DNA of 64,000 nt. Source: Flavobacterium tistrianum. Lineage in GTDB: Bacteria; Bacteroidota; Bacteroidia; Flavobacteriales; Flavobacteriaceae. This document shows, piece by piece, positions 33,479-43,466 of the stretch. Position 1 is the first letter of the stretch. Each line of letters begins with the position of its first letter. The notes under the pieces were generated by a model. It saw only the letters and a list, made by a program, of their open reading frames with translations. It was not told the origin of the DNA and did no database searches. Location: positions 186,001 to 250,000 of the forward strand of contig NZ_QJRH01000069.1 of assembly GCF_003254545.1 (NCBI RefSeq), given 5' to 3'. A program made the position numbers and the translations under genes.

Positions 33479-36193
33479 TTATTCTAAAACTAGGCCTATT
33501 TGGCCATCGTCATCTAATTCTGTTTCTACAGGATCGTCTTCTGAAATTTCAGGTTTTTCAGGAACTTCTTCGACTGGTTCTTCATAAGGAAGTGGGTCTA
33601 ATAAATTCACTTGTCTTAACTTATCTGTGGTTAATTGGTTTCCTAAAGCTTTAAAACCTTTTACGGCTATAAAGTCTTCTACATCTATATGCAGATCGTC
33701 TTTTTGAACTCCTTTTACTTTTGCAAAAACCAATTGCGCTACAGGGCGATAATCGGTAGATACGATCTCTAACTGCGAATTAGGATGGTCTGTAATGAAG
33801 CTTTCTTCTTTTCCTTCGTTTTCTACAAGGAAACGTTTCAAGAAGTAACGCTCTTTTTCTCCATCATAATAAATCGCAGAAATTGGTTTTTTAGGTTTCC
33901 ATTTTTCCAAAACAATCATGTCTTCATCGAAATGTGTTGATAATTCTGGAATGATTACTTTCAATTTTCCTGACTGACTAATAACTAAAATTTTATCTGT
34001 CGGTTTAAATTCTCCTAATAGTTCTCCTCTTGCGTCAACATTTAAACGCTTTACAGTATCATCAAACCAAACTTTTCTTGGCAGTAAAGTCGAAATTCCT
34101 TTTTCTTTTAATTCGATTTTCTTGATTGGATATTTGGTTACCAAGTTTCCTTTAGAACCACGCCCCTTAATCGCCAATTTAGCAAAATCAATATCAAATT
34201 TCAGTTTCTTGATCGTTCCAACCTGACGCAATAAAATAGTTACAACCTCAGCTTCTCCATTTGGATTATGCGAGAAATAAACCACCTGAGAACCATTCGT
34301 TCCGTTTGTCAAATCATAAGCTTTATCACGTGTTACACCAGTAACATTGAAACGTTTGATATAAGATGGTCCTGATTTACCGTCACGATACATCATATTA
34401 TAAATGGTACGTTTATCGTTTTTATCAAAAACAGCGGCATGTATAATGTCTTTTCCAATAAAAGTTTTGGCATCGACTTTTGTAATCATCATGGTTCCGT
34501 CTCGTAAAAACACGATTACATCATCAATATCAGAACAGTCGCCTACATATTCGTCTTTCTTTAAGCTTGTACCAACAAAACCTTCTTCGCGATTTACGTA
34601 AAGTTTTGTATTACGTAAAACTACTTTCGTAGCTTCAACGTTATCAAACACACGAAGTTCTGTCTGACGTTCTCTCCCTTTTCCGTATTTCTCTTTTAAT
34701 TTTGTAAAGTAAGCAATTGCAAAATCTGTTAAATGCTCCAGATTATACTCTACTTCTTTCATTTCTTCTTCTAACCTCGAAATCAATTCATCTGCTTTAT
34801 CAGAATCAAAACGAGTAATACGAATCATCGGAATTTGAGTCAAACGCTGTAAATCATCGTCGTTGATTTCTCTAACGAATGATTTTTTGAAAGGCTCAAA
34901 TCTATCATACAAGTATTTGTATAATGATTCTCTGTCTCCGTATAGTTTGAAGTCAATATACATTTCTTCACGAATGAAGATTTTCTCCAAAGTAGAAAAA
35001 TGCCACTTATTTTTTAATTCTTCTAATTGTATTTCTAATTCCTGACGAAGTAAATCAACTGTTCTCTCTGTCGAAATTTTCAACATTTGAGAAACTCCAA
35101 TAAACAACGGTTTATTGTCTTCGATAACACAACCTAGAGGTGCGACAGAAGTTTCACAAGCTGTAAAAGCAAATAAAGCATCAATAGTTTTATCTGGTGA
35201 AACACCTGGGAAAAGATGAATTAAAATTTCAACATCGGCTGCAGTATTATCTTCAATTTTCTTGATTTTGATTTTACCTTTTTCATTGGCTTTCAAAATA
35301 CTATCAATTAAACTCGAGGTATTGGTCGAAAACGGAATCTGCGTAATTACCAATGTATTTTTGTCTAACTGCGAAATTTTAGCACGCACACGTACACGTC
35401 CGCCACGCATTCCGTCATTGTAATTCGAAACGTCAGCAATACCTTGCGTCATAAAATCAGGATAAAGCGTAAATGGCTTTCCTTTTAAGATTTTAATCGA
35501 AGCGTCAATTAATTCATTGAAATTATGAGGCAAAACTTTTGTTGATAAACCAACCGCAATACCTTCAGCCCCTTGTGCTAAAAGCAAAGGGAATTTTACC
35601 GGAAGATTAATTGGCTCTGCTTTTCTACCATCATATGATAATCCCCATTCTGTGATTTTTGGAGAATACAAAACCTCCAAAGCAAATTTCGATAGACGTG
35701 CCTCAATATAACGGGGCGCAGCTGCACCGTCGCCTGTTAGAATATTTCCCCAGTTTCCTTGGCAGTCAATCAATAAATCTTTTTGACCAATTTGCACCAT
35801 TGCATCACCAATACTCGCATCTCCGTGCGGGTGATACTGCATGGTGTGACCAACAACATTGGCAACTTTATTATAACGACCGTCATCCAGCTCTTTTAAA
35901 GAGTGCATAATACGACGCTGAACAGGCTTGAATCCGTCCTCGATAGCAGGAACTGCACGTTCCAGAATTACGTACGAAGCGTAATCCAAGAACCAATCTT
36001 TATACATTCCCGTTACCTTCGTAATAACATCTTCTCCTTCTTCTTCCTGATTTTCGTAGAAATGTGCTCCTTCAAAATGTTTACCTTCTCCATCAATCAC
36101 ATCATCATCGCCATCTTGAATGTTATCCAGATTTTCATCTTGATTATTCTCGTCGTCGTTTGGAATTATGTTATCGTCTTCTTCGTCTTTCAT
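33479..36193 (-). CDS. parC: Topoisomerase IV subunit A (GyrA/ParC family)
   Basis: 904-residue type IIA topoisomerase A subunit that decatenates or relaxes DNA with ParE. The catalytic tyrosine is in AAPRYIEARL (about Y162), the QRR-type region is KPVQRRIMHSL, and the PHGDASIGD segment is intact. The C-terminal part is a beta-pinwheel-like region, ending in an acidic tail. An unusual feature is the first 55 residues, a very acidic extension (DEEDDN, DDENNQDEN, DGDDDV). Pairing with the adjacent parE gene argues for topoisomerase IV rather than gyrase. Confidence 0.92.
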   Translation of the reverse strand: MKDEEDDNIIPNDDENNQDENLDNIQDGDDDVIDGEGKHFEGAHFYENQEEEGEDVITKVTGMYKDWFLDYASYVILERAVPAIEDGFKPVQRRIMHSLKELDDGRYNKVANVVGHTMQYHPHGDASIGDAMVQIGQKDLLIDCQGNWGNILTGDGAAAPRYIEARLSKFALEVLYSPKITEWGLSYDGRKAEPINLPVKFPLLLAQGAEGIAVGLSTKVLPHNFNELIDASIKILKGKPFTLYPDFMTQGIADVSNYNDGMRGGRVRVRAKISQLDKNTLVITQIPFSTNTSSLIDSILKANEKGKIKIKKIEDNTAADVEILIHLFPGVSPDKTIDALFAFTACETSVAPLGCVIEDNKPLFIGVSQMLKISTERTVDLLRQELEIQLEELKNKWHFSTLEKIFIREEMYIDFKLYGDRESLYKYLYDRFEPFKKSFVREINDDDLQRLTQIPMIRITRFDSDKADELISRLEEEMKEVEYNLEHLTDFAIAYFTKLKEKYGKGRERQTELRVFDNVEATKVVLRNTKLYVNREEGFVGTSLKKDEYVGDCSDIDDVIVFLRDGTMMITKVDAKTFIGKDIIHAAVFDKNDKRTIYNMMYRDGKSGPSYIKRFNVTGVTRDKAYDLTNGTNGSQVVYFSHNPNGEAEVVTILLRQVGTIKKLKFDIDFAKLAIKGRGSKGNLVTKYPIKKIELKEKGISTLLPRKVWFDDTVKRLNVDARGELLGEFKPTDKILVISQSGKLKVIIPELSTHFDEDMIVLEKWKPKKPISAIYYDGEKERYFLKRFLVENEGKEESFITDHPNSQLEIVSTDYRPVAQLVFAKVKGVQKDDLHIDVEDFIAVKGFKALGNQLTTDKLRQVNLLDPLPYEEPVEEVPEKPEISEDDPVETELDDDGQIGLVLE

Positions 36194-36325
36194 TTTTATG
36201 CTGAATTTATTTCAGTATTTTTTCAATTTAATTTTAACAGAAGTATTTTCAATTCCGCAGTCACTGACTGCGTTTTTTTCAAAATTAAAATATACTAGTC
36301 ATTGCCTAGTATTTTTATTTTCTCT

Positions 36326-38194
36326 TTAAGCTTCTTCAAGCTCATCAATTTCAACCTTCAAATTTTTGATAATAAAATCTTGTCTGTCTGGCGTGTTTTT
36401 ACCCATATAAAAAGATAACAACTGCTCTATTGAAGTATGTTTATCCATCATAACGGGATCAAGACGGATGGTGTCTCCAATAAAGTTTTTGAACTCATCT
36501 GGCGAAATCTCTCCCAAACCTTTAAATCGCGTGATTTCTGGTTTTGGTTTTAATTTCTCAATCGCGTCTTTCCTTTCTTCTTCTGAGTAACAATAAATTG
36601 TCTCTTTTTTGTTTCGAACCCTGAAAAGAGGTGTTTGTAGAATATACAAATGCCCTTCTTTTATTAATTCTGGGAAAAACTGCAAAAAGAAAGTAATCAA
36701 CAATAAACGAATGTGCATTCCATCGACATCGGCATCTGTTGCGATTACGATGTTGTTGTAACGCAATTTTTCCAATCCGTCTTCGATATCTAGTGCCGCT
36801 TGAAGCAAGTTGAATTCTTCGTTTTCATACACAATCTTTTTAGACATTCCGTATGAATTCAGAGGTTTACCACGTAAACTGAAAACGGCTTGTGTGTTTA
36901 CGTCACGCGACTTTGTAATCGATCCGGAAGCCGAATCTCCCTCGGTAATAAAAAGCGTACTTTCTAAGTTTCTTGGATTTTTAGTATCAGGAAGATGCGC
37001 GCGGCAGTCTCTTAATTTTTTATTGTGAAGATTGGCTTTTTTAGCACGATCTGTCGCCAGTTTTCTAATTCCTGATAATTCTTTTCTTTCACGTTCTGCC
37101 TGAAGAATTTTACGCAATAAAGCTTCGGCTGTCGGCGGATTTTTATGCAGGTAATTGTCCAGTTTCGTTTTGATGAAATCGTTAACGAAAGTACGAACAG
37201 AAACTGCTGGTGTTCCGTCGTCAGACCCCATATCGGTAGAACCTAATTTTGTTTTGGTCTGAGACTCGAAAACCGGTTCCATCACTTTAATGCTAATCGC
37301 ACTTACAATAGATTTTCGAACGTCTGACGCATCAAAATTCTTGTTATAAAACTCTCGAATTGTTTTTACAACCGCTTCACGGTAAGCCGCTAAGTGCGTT
37401 CCTCCCTGCGTTGTATTCTGACCGTTTACGAAAGAGTGATATTCTTCGCTATACTGCGTTTTACTGTGTGTAAGCGCAACCTCAATATCGTGATCTTTTA
37501 AATGAATAATTGGGTATTCTAAGTCTTCTTCGTTGATCGTTTCTTCTAATAAATCGCGAAGTCCATTTTCTGAATAATATTTTTCTCCATTAAAAATAAT
37601 CGTCAAACCATTGTTTAAGTAACAATAGTTTTTAACCATTTTGACTACATATTCTAAACGGAATTTAAAGTTTTTGAAAATCGTTTCGTCTGGCGTAAAA
37701 GTCACTTTCGTTCCTTTACGTTTTGTAGTATCAATTACATCTTCTTCTGAAACTAAATTTCCTGCTGAAAATTCTGCCGCTTTTTGTTTGTCATCACGAA
37801 CAGATTCTACACGGAAATATGTCGAAAGTGCATTTACTGCTTTTGTTCCGACTCCATTCAGACCTACTGATTTCTGGAAAGCTTTTGTATCATACTTTCC
37901 TCCCGTATTCATCTTCGAAACTACATCGACCACTTTTCCTAACGGAATACCACGTCCGTAATCACGAACCGTAACCGTTTTGTCTTTGATACTTACTTCA
38001 ATAGTTTTTCCAGAGCCCATTACGAACTCATCGATACAGTTGTCTAAAACCTCTTTTAGAAGAATGTAAATACCATCATCCGGCGCAGATCCGTCTCCAA
38101 GTTTTCCGATATACATCCCAGGACGCATACGGATATGTTCTTTCCAATCAAGCGAACGAATATTATCTTCGGTATATTGATTTTGCTCTAGCAT
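36326..38194 (-). CDS. parE: Topoisomerase IV subunit B
   Basis: 622-residue ATPase/TOPRIM subunit. GHKL ATPase features are [15 protein letters not shown] and the [15 protein letters not shown] lid; the TOPRIM acidic residues are in [12 protein letters not shown] and [11 protein letters not shown]. The C-terminus matches type IIA B subunits of normal length, with no large insertion. Upstream of parC on the same strand with a 132-nt spacer that holds no other gene; probably co-transcribed. Confidence 0.93.
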   Translation of the reverse strand: MLEQNQYTEDNIRSLDWKEHIRMRPGMYIGKLGDGSAPDDGIYILLKEVLDNCIDEFVMGSGKTIEVSIKDKTVTVRDYGRGIPLGKVVDVVSKMNTGGKYDTKAFQKSVGLNGVGTKAVNALSTYFRVESVRDDKQKAAEFSAGNLVSEEDVIDTTKRKGTKVTFTPDETIFKNFKFRLEYVVKMVKNYCYLNNGLTIIFNGEKYYSENGLRDLLEETINEEDLEYPIIHLKDHDIEVALTHSKTQYSEEYHSFVNGQNTTQGGTHLAAYREAVVKTIREFYNKNFDASDVRKSIVSAISIKVMEPVFESQTKTKLGSTDMGSDDGTPAVSVRTFVNDFIKTKLDNYLHKNPPTAEALLRKILQAERERKELSGIRKLATDRAKKANLHNKKLRDCRAHLPDTKNPRNLESTLFITEGDSASGSITKSRDVNTQAVFSLRGKPLNSYGMSKKIVYENEEFNLLQAALDIEDGLEKLRYNNIVIATDADVDGMHIRLLLITFFLQFFPELIKEGHLYILQTPLFRVRNKKETIYCYSEEERKDAIEKLKPKPEITRFKGLGEISPDEFKNFIGDTIRLDPVMMDKHTSIEQLLSFYMGKNTPDRQDFIIKNLKVEIDELEEA

Positions 38195-38357
38195 ATATGA
38201 TTTTAGGATTTTTTGCTAATGTACCATTTCTTAACAAAAAATGAAAGCGTATTTCTTTTTTGTTATGAATAATAACAGTTTAAAATCTATTTAAGTTGAT
38301 TTTAAAATAAAACGGGCGTCAAAATTATAAAAAACTGCTTTTTCAGCAAAAAAAACA

Positions 38358-39533
38358 CTATCTGATTCCGAGTACTTCTTTTGCCAAAGCAATCATTTCC
38401 GGCGTTCCCGTATTTTTGTTTTTTTCATCAGAAAGTTTTACAACACCTTGCCAATGTACATTATCAGGTTTTGTATCAGTTAATTTTATAACCATATTCA
38501 TGGCTGGAAGACCAACATCGTTGGTAAAATTTGTTCCTATTCCAAACGACATTTTTATTTTATCTTGACAGAAATCGGCAATCTTTTTTACTTTGTCATA
38601 ATTGAGCGAATCTGAAAAAACAATAACTTTTGATTTCGGATCAATTCCCATTTTGATGTAATGCGAAATTACTTTTTGGGCAAACTCAATCGGATCGCCA
38701 CTGTCATGTCGAACGCCATCAAAAAGTTTGGAATATTTTTTATCAAACTGATTGAAAAATATTTCTGTAGTATAGGTGTCTGTTAAAGCAATTCCCAGAT
38801 CACCGCCATAAACTTTCGTCCAGTTTTCAAGACTTATAAAATTTGCCACCTGAAAACCATATTGTGCCGCATGAAACATAAACCATTCGTGAGCATGTGT
38901 TCCCAAAGGTCTTCGATTATTGACCATTGCGAAATGCACATTGCTTGTACCAATGAAACTCTGTCCTCCATAAGCTTGCAAAGTCTCATTTACAAGACTC
39001 TGCACGTCGTAAGAGTGACGACGTCTTGTTCCAAATTCTAATATTGAAACACCAAGCCTATTGTAATTCTCTATCTTTTCTTTCGTAAGACTTTTTACAG
39101 TCTCATCGTCTAAACGAATTAAATGATTTGACTTATAAAAAAGCTCCGAAATCAAAGCCATTAACGGCACTTCCCACAAAATGGTTCTGTACCAATAACC
39201 TTCAACGGTAACTTTTATTTCTGAACCTTCCTGACTAATCTGAACTTCAGACGGATCAAAACTATATCCTTGCAGAAAATCTAAATAAGTGGGATCAAGA
39301 TAAGGACAATAATGAGCGAGATAATTTTTTTCTTCCTTTGTTAAACGCAAATCTGCCATAGCATCGACAGAATTTCGAAGCAACTCCGCAAAACCTTCTG
39401 GAAAAATATGTTTTCCGCGGTTTATAAATCCGTATCGAACTTTTGCTTTTGGAAAAAGTTTAATTACAGCATGCTGCATCGTAAATTTATAGAAATCATT
39501 ATCTAAGATTGATTTCAGAAAAGTGGCTTCCAT
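38358..39533 (-). CDS. pncB: Nicotinate phosphoribosyltransferase
   Basis: Converts nicotinate and PRPP to nicotinate mononucleotide in NAD salvage; ATP-stimulated and autophosphorylated on a His in E. coli. About 391 residues with LDNDFYKFTMQHAV near the N-terminus, the RRRHSYDVQSLV and FIGTSNVHFA segments, and HDSGDPIEFA for PRPP binding. The ATG at 39533 (MEATFLKSIL) is preferred; 13 more codons to 39572 are possible. No other NAD gene is near. Confidence 0.92.
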   Translation of the reverse strand: MEATFLKSILDNDFYKFTMQHAVIKLFPKAKVRYGFINRGKHIFPEGFAELLRNSVDAMADLRLTKEEKNYLAHYCPYLDPTYLDFLQGYSFDPSEVQISQEGSEIKVTVEGYWYRTILWEVPLMALISELFYKSNHLIRLDDETVKSLTKEKIENYNRLGVSILEFGTRRRHSYDVQSLVNETLQAYGGQSFIGTSNVHFAMVNNRRPLGTHAHEWFMFHAAQYGFQVANFISLENWTKVYGGDLGIALTDTYTTEIFFNQFDKKYSKLFDGVRHDSGDPIEFAQKVISHYIKMGIDPKSKVIVFSDSLNYDKVKKIADFCQDKIKMSFGIGTNFTNDVGLPAMNMVIKLTDTKPDNVHWQGVVKLSDEKNKNTGTPEMIALAKEVLGIR

Positions 39534-39615
39534 AGTGTTCAAATTCGGATCATTATTGCTAAGATACGGCAATTTCAGAAAAGATGAAAATTACTGGATT
39601 CTTAGCTCATTATTT

Positions 39616-40590
39616 TTAAACTATTTTAAAAGAAACAACACTATTTCCATCTACAAAAACAGTAATATAATCTCCAATATTGTTATCAATGCCAATTTGA
39701 AATTCTAATCCCCCTCGTTTTTCTTTTGGATTTTGAACTTTAACAGCTTTATTGTATTTATTCAAATAAAAAACTTGATTGGATTTTGATATGTTTTTGA
39801 TTTCAACTGTAATTTTATCTCCATTTCTAGCCTCAATTATTCCAGAGTCTGGCGATTTAATTTTATAATCTTTTTCGATTGTTGTATTGTAAATCAAAGG
39901 TCCATTCAAGAAATCTTCTTTACTTAATCTGTTTCCTAAATAAGAACCTGAATCTGGAAAGTGCTTTGCAAAGAAATAATCTGGGTCTGTATCAAAATAA
40001 GCAGGATTAAAATCGTTAACCATTCTGCCTTTACTGCTGTCATAATAGCCTTGCCCCCAGGTTACATCCAAAAGACGCCATTTTTTATCAATCAAAACCA
40101 TATTCCAAGCATGATTGGATGAAGTGGTTTTTCTTCCAATATCCCTAACTGAAATTTTAGAATCACCGCGAATTATTTCGCATTTAATTCCCATCAAAGT
40201 AGCCAAATGCTGGTACAAGGCTGTAAAACCTTCACAAACTGCTTTTTTAGATTTAAAAGCTTTCTGAATTAGATTATCATTCAGTTGTTTTATTTTTCGC
40301 TGTTTTTCTGCTTCTGAAGAATAGCTGAAGCCTTGCGTTCTTGGCGGATTCAAATACGCATTATAATCGTATCTTATATTGAAAGCAATCCAGCTGTAAA
40401 TAGCACGCGCTCGATCATAATCCGAATCAAAATCTTTTTCGATTTTGTCGGCTAATTTTTCGGTGCTATCAAAGCTTTTTGGGTATTTTGCAATTATTTT
40501 ATCAACTTCACTAATCTTTTGAGCAAAAGTAAAATTGATAAAAATACTATTTAATAAAAGGAAAATAAGGGCAATCTTTTTTTGTGGCAT
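39616..40590 (-). CDS. Secreted transglutaminase-like protein
   Basis: 324 residues with signal peptide (MPQKKIALIFLLLNSIFINF then TFAQ). A transglutaminase-like thiol protease fold is shown by Cys119 in KAVCEGFTALY, His160 in SSNHAWNMV and Asp175 in WRLLDVTWG. The C-terminal 90 residues are a beta-rich extra domain. It probably acts in the periplasm or outside on peptides, but the substrate is unknown. Its start codon abuts the stop of the flavin-reductase gene, so they form an operon. Confidence 0.85.
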   Translation of the reverse strand: MPQKKIALIFLLLNSIFINFTFAQKISEVDKIIAKYPKSFDSTEKLADKIEKDFDSDYDRARAIYSWIAFNIRYDYNAYLNPPRTQGFSYSSEAEKQRKIKQLNDNLIQKAFKSKKAVCEGFTALYQHLATLMGIKCEIIRGDSKISVRDIGRKTTSSNHAWNMVLIDKKWRLLDVTWGQGYYDSSKGRMVNDFNPAYFDTDPDYFFAKHFPDSGSYLGNRLSKEDFLNGPLIYNTTIEKDYKIKSPDSGIIEARNGDKITVEIKNISKSNQVFYLNKYNKAVKVQNPKEKRGGLEFQIGIDNNIGDYITVFVDGNSVVSFKIV

Positions 40591-41115
40591 TTAAAAATTT
40601 GATTTAATAATATCTTTCAGTTCTTGATCTAATTCAGGATTAGAGATTTTATTTTCTTGTAAATCAAAATTCGAGCCAAATGCTGGTAATGAGAAACTTC
40701 CTTTAATTTCTGCTCCATAACGCGGGAAAAGATTCTGAGCAATTCCTAAAACAGATGCACCTCCTCGACCGCCTGGAGAAGTTGCTAATAATAACATTGG
40801 TTTATGCTGAAAAACGTCTTTCTCTATTCGAGAACTCCAATCGAAAACATTTTTGAAAGCAACAGAATAATTTCCGTTATTTTCTGCCATTGAAACTACT
40901 AGAATATCAGCTTCTTTAAGTTTATTCAAGAATGCCTGCGCCACTTCATGCTGACCAATTTCTTTCTCTAGATCTACGCTAAAAACTGGCATTGCAAAAT
41001 CATTAAGATCTAAAACCTCAACATCTGCATTTTCAAACAAGCTTGATGCGTAAGTCGCTAAACGTTTATTAATTGAGTTCTTACTGTTACTTCCTCCAAA
41101 GGCTACTATTTTCAT
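40591..41115 (-). CDS. NAD(P)H-dependent FMN reductase
   Basis: 174-residue flavodoxin-like reductase: MKIVAFGGSNSKNSINKRLA (FMN-phosphate loop), VVSMAENNGNYSVAFKNVFD and LLATSPGGRGGASVL. It would reduce FMN or azo/quinone substrates in the cytoplasm. It directly precedes the transglutaminase gene without a gap; a functional link is not evident. Confidence 0.88.
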   Translation of the reverse strand: MKIVAFGGSNSKNSINKRLATYASSLFENADVEVLDLNDFAMPVFSVDLEKEIGQHEVAQAFLNKLKEADILVVSMAENNGNYSVAFKNVFDWSSRIEKDVFQHKPMLLLATSPGGRGGASVLGIAQNLFPRYGAEIKGSFSLPAFGSNFDLQENKISNPELDQELKDIIKSNF

Positions 41116-41201
41116 ATTTGTGGTATTTGTTTTTTGCCACAGATTAAGAAGATTAAAATGATTTTTAATTTGTAGAAATCTATTTAATCTGTGACAGTTA
41201 T

Positions 41202-42119
41202 TTAGTTATTTTCGATTTCAAAAATCTCTTTTTGTATTTCTACAGAATAATCATTTGGTGAAATACTTCCGCCGAAAGCTTTTGCATAGACTTTAGTAAA
41301 TTCTGCTCCAAAATATAAAATTATCGCTGAATAATATACCCAAACCAAAATTATAATTACAGAACCTGCTGCGCCATAAACACTTGCAACAGTAGAATTT
41401 CCTAAATATACTCCGATTGCAAATTTACCTATCATAAATAAAATTGCTGTGCTTGATGCTCCAATAAAAGCATCTTTCCATTTGATAACTCCGTCTGGTA
41501 AAGTTCGGAATATAATAGCAAAAAGCAATGTAATACTGGCAAAAACAATCACCAAATTAACCACATAAAAAAAGTAAACAGTTGTGTCTGGAAAATAGAG
41601 TTTTAAACGAGCATTTAAAAGATCAAGTGTGGCATTGACCATCAAACTGACCAGCATTAAAAATCCAACTGAGACAATCATAGAAAAAGACATCAACCTG
41701 TTTTGAATGAACTTTTTCAAACCTTTATTGGGCTTTGCGCGAAGTCCCCAAATATAATTGATAGAGCTCTGAATTTCCGCAAAAACTCCTGATGCTCCAA
41801 TCAGTAACATCACAACTCCAAAAACGGTTACAAAGACATTACTGTCTGATAATTGAACATTCTTGATTGCCTCCTGAATCTGTACTGCAGCATTATTTCC
41901 AACCAATCGATTTATCTGACCATATAACTGACCTGTGACTGCCTCTTCCCCAAAAAAGAAGCCACAAATGGTAATTATAATAATCAATAAAGGAGGCAAA
42001 GCAAAAATGGTATAATAAGATAACGCCGCGCTAAGCTTTATAGCATTGTCATCGTTGAATTCTAAAAATGTTGTTTTTAATAAATACCAAGTTTTCGAAA
42101 AGATATTGTGATTTTTCAT
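41202..42119 (-). CDS. YihY/BrkB-type membrane protein
   Basis: 305-residue inner-membrane protein with six hydrophobic segments. Typical YihY/virulence-factor-BrkB features are the N-terminal DDNAIKLSAALSYYTIFALP, the SSINYIWGL segment and the closing VWVYYSAIILYFGAEFTKVY. It was once called RNase BN in error; function remains unclear. It is single and followed by repeat-rich spacer on its 5' side. Confidence 0.88.
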   Translation of the reverse strand: MKNHNIFSKTWYLLKTTFLEFNDDNAIKLSAALSYYTIFALPPLLIIIITICGFFFGEEAVTGQLYGQINRLVGNNAAVQIQEAIKNVQLSDSNVFVTVFGVVMLLIGASGVFAEIQSSINYIWGLRAKPNKGLKKFIQNRLMSFSMIVSVGFLMLVSLMVNATLDLLNARLKLYFPDTTVYFFYVVNLVIVFASITLLFAIIFRTLPDGVIKWKDAFIGASSTAILFMIGKFAIGVYLGNSTVASVYGAAGSVIIILVWVYYSAIILYFGAEFTKVYAKAFGGSISPNDYSVEIQKEIFEIENN

Positions 42120-42212
42120 TTGCTGATTTTTTGATATTCACTCAAATTTAATCAATAATGAAAATTCCTTACTTCTTGGATTTTGTTAGAATTTTATATT
42201 TTTTCCATATAT

Positions 42213-42407
42213 AATATTTAATTCCTAGCGGAATAATTGTGCTGGAAACACCTTTATATTTCTACCAATATTTAATTCCTAACGGAATATTTTTTTAGAG
42301 CTGAATTCTCGATTTACCAATATGTAATTCCTTTTTAAGATCCATGATTTAAATCAACAATATTAAATCCTTAACAAAACAATCTCGTAGAGATTTAATA
42401 TTGGTAA
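42213..42407. repeat. Repeat cluster, family H
   Basis: The spacer 42120-42457 (338 nt) has no gene. It holds AATATTTAATTCCTAGCGGA (42213 on), a close copy at 42264-42290, a shorter one at 42316-42330 and an inverted relative at 42383-42407 (CGTAGAGATTTAATATTGG). Copies are degenerate and unevenly spaced. Confidence 0.7.
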
Positions 42408-42457
42408 CTCAAAAAAAACAACACTTTAACTGTCCCGTAAAGACTTAACATCAAAAA

Positions 42458-43135
42458 TCATTTATAATGGCAAAAAATCCCTTTATCATAAACCGTCCAT
42501 AAACTTGCTTTCTGGTTGGCCGCTTTTAAAGCATTGTTCGCCCAAGTATTACAAGTATAAAAAAGGCTATAGCTTCCTTTAGCTTCATAGAAAGCATCTT
42601 TTCTTCCATAACTATGACCTTCAATCCATTGTGGATGAATTGGATCACTAAAACTATTTGAAATATAATTGACTAAGTTTTGATAGTTTTCTCTTGAAAT
42701 CAAAATGCGTTTGCAGTCTTCACCTTCTCTTAATTGTTTAAAAAACGTCGCATGCACAGCAGAAGAACTGATTCCAAATGCGGCTTTAAAAGCTGTGCTT
42801 GCTTTTAAATCTGACCATTCAGGTGTTTCCAAATAAAATCCTTTATCTCCCCAACCAAAAGCGATATAATTCATTAACGAATCTTTTGACTGAGTTTGAT
42901 TAAACTGAATTTCGTTTCGCCAATCTTTGATTTCATTTTTTATAGGAACCACAATATCGGTATGAACTCCATTTGAAAGAATATAAATGGGAACGGCATC
43001 TTTTTCTTCAACTTTTGCAATATCTGAGTTGACTGTAATTTTAGAAATAATTAAAACCGATGAAATGTAAAGGGCAAGAAAACTAAAGATTCCGAAAAGT
43101 GTCCAGCCTAGAATTTTGAATGATTTTTTTAGCAT
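42458..43135 (-). CDS. TIGR02117 (DUF2459) family protein
   Basis: 225 residues with an N-terminal membrane helix (about 9-31) and a periplasmic domain: VYILSNGVHTDIVVP, IAFGWGDKGFYLETPEW and the final YTCNTWANNALKAA, as in the TIGR02117/DUF2459 family. The conserved His and Cys residues resemble a papain-like (NlpC/P60-like) arrangement, but no activity is established. It lies alone between two repeat-filled spacers. Confidence 0.85.
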   Translation of the reverse strand: MLKKSFKILGWTLFGIFSFLALYISSVLIISKITVNSDIAKVEEKDAVPIYILSNGVHTDIVVPIKNEIKDWRNEIQFNQTQSKDSLMNYIAFGWGDKGFYLETPEWSDLKASTAFKAAFGISSSAVHATFFKQLREGEDCKRILISRENYQNLVNYISNSFSDPIHPQWIEGHSYGRKDAFYEAKGSYSLFYTCNTWANNALKAANQKASLWTVYDKGIFCHYK

Positions 43136-43240
43136 TTTGATTGGTTGATTTTTAGATTAGTAATTTGGTTAATTTTTCTGTAACCAATTTTTGAGCCAAA
43201 AATTTTCAGTTGCTAAAATGGGACGCGGATTTTACTGATT

Positions 43241-43256
43241 CGCTTTCGCGAAAGCG
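43241..43256. repeat. 16-bp perfect palindrome
   Basis: CGCTTTCGCGAAAGCG is fully self-complementary. A 13-14 nt core of it also occurs inside the TIGR02757 gene at 59677-59690. It directly abuts the family D repeat. Confidence 0.75.
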
Positions 43257-43262
43257 CACTAA

Positions 43263-43374
43263 TTTGTCATTTCGACTGAAAGGAGAAATCACACAAGTAA
43301 CTCGACAAAGATTGACAACTCTCTGTGCGGAGTCTCTAGTGTGATCCTTCGTTCCTCAGGATGACATACTTTGT
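43263..43374. repeat. Inverted repeat, family D, copy 2
   Basis: TTTGTCATTTCGACTGAAAG on the left and a diverged complement on the right (GTGTGATCCTTCGTTCC...). Together with the palindrome and the ychF terminator it fills the 330-nt spacer 43136-43466, which holds no gene. Confidence 0.75.
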
Positions 43375-43398
43375 GAGTATTAACTTTTCGGTAAAAAA

Positions 43399-43424
43399 AA
43401 ACTGCTGAATCTCTCCAGCAGTTT
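43399..43424 (-). terminator. Terminator of ychF
   Basis: Arms AAACTGCTG and CAGCAGTTT; on the minus strand a run of 8-9 T follows the stem. Confidence 0.85.
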
Positions 43425-43466
43425 AGTCTATTATCTTTCTTCTTGTTTCTTTTCTCTAAAAAAAAA

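Noticed and set aside
35659..36298. Open frames on the plus strand across parC
   Set aside because: They run antisense to the conserved topoisomerase frame, have no family pattern and are shadows.
37641..37961. 106-codon frame antisense to parE
   Set aside because: It opposes the ATPase domain of parE and its composition follows from that frame; no start context.
42213..42407. Regularly repeated AATATTTAATTCCTA units as a CRISPR array
   Set aside because: Copies are degenerate, unevenly spaced and partly inverted; no cas gene is nearby.
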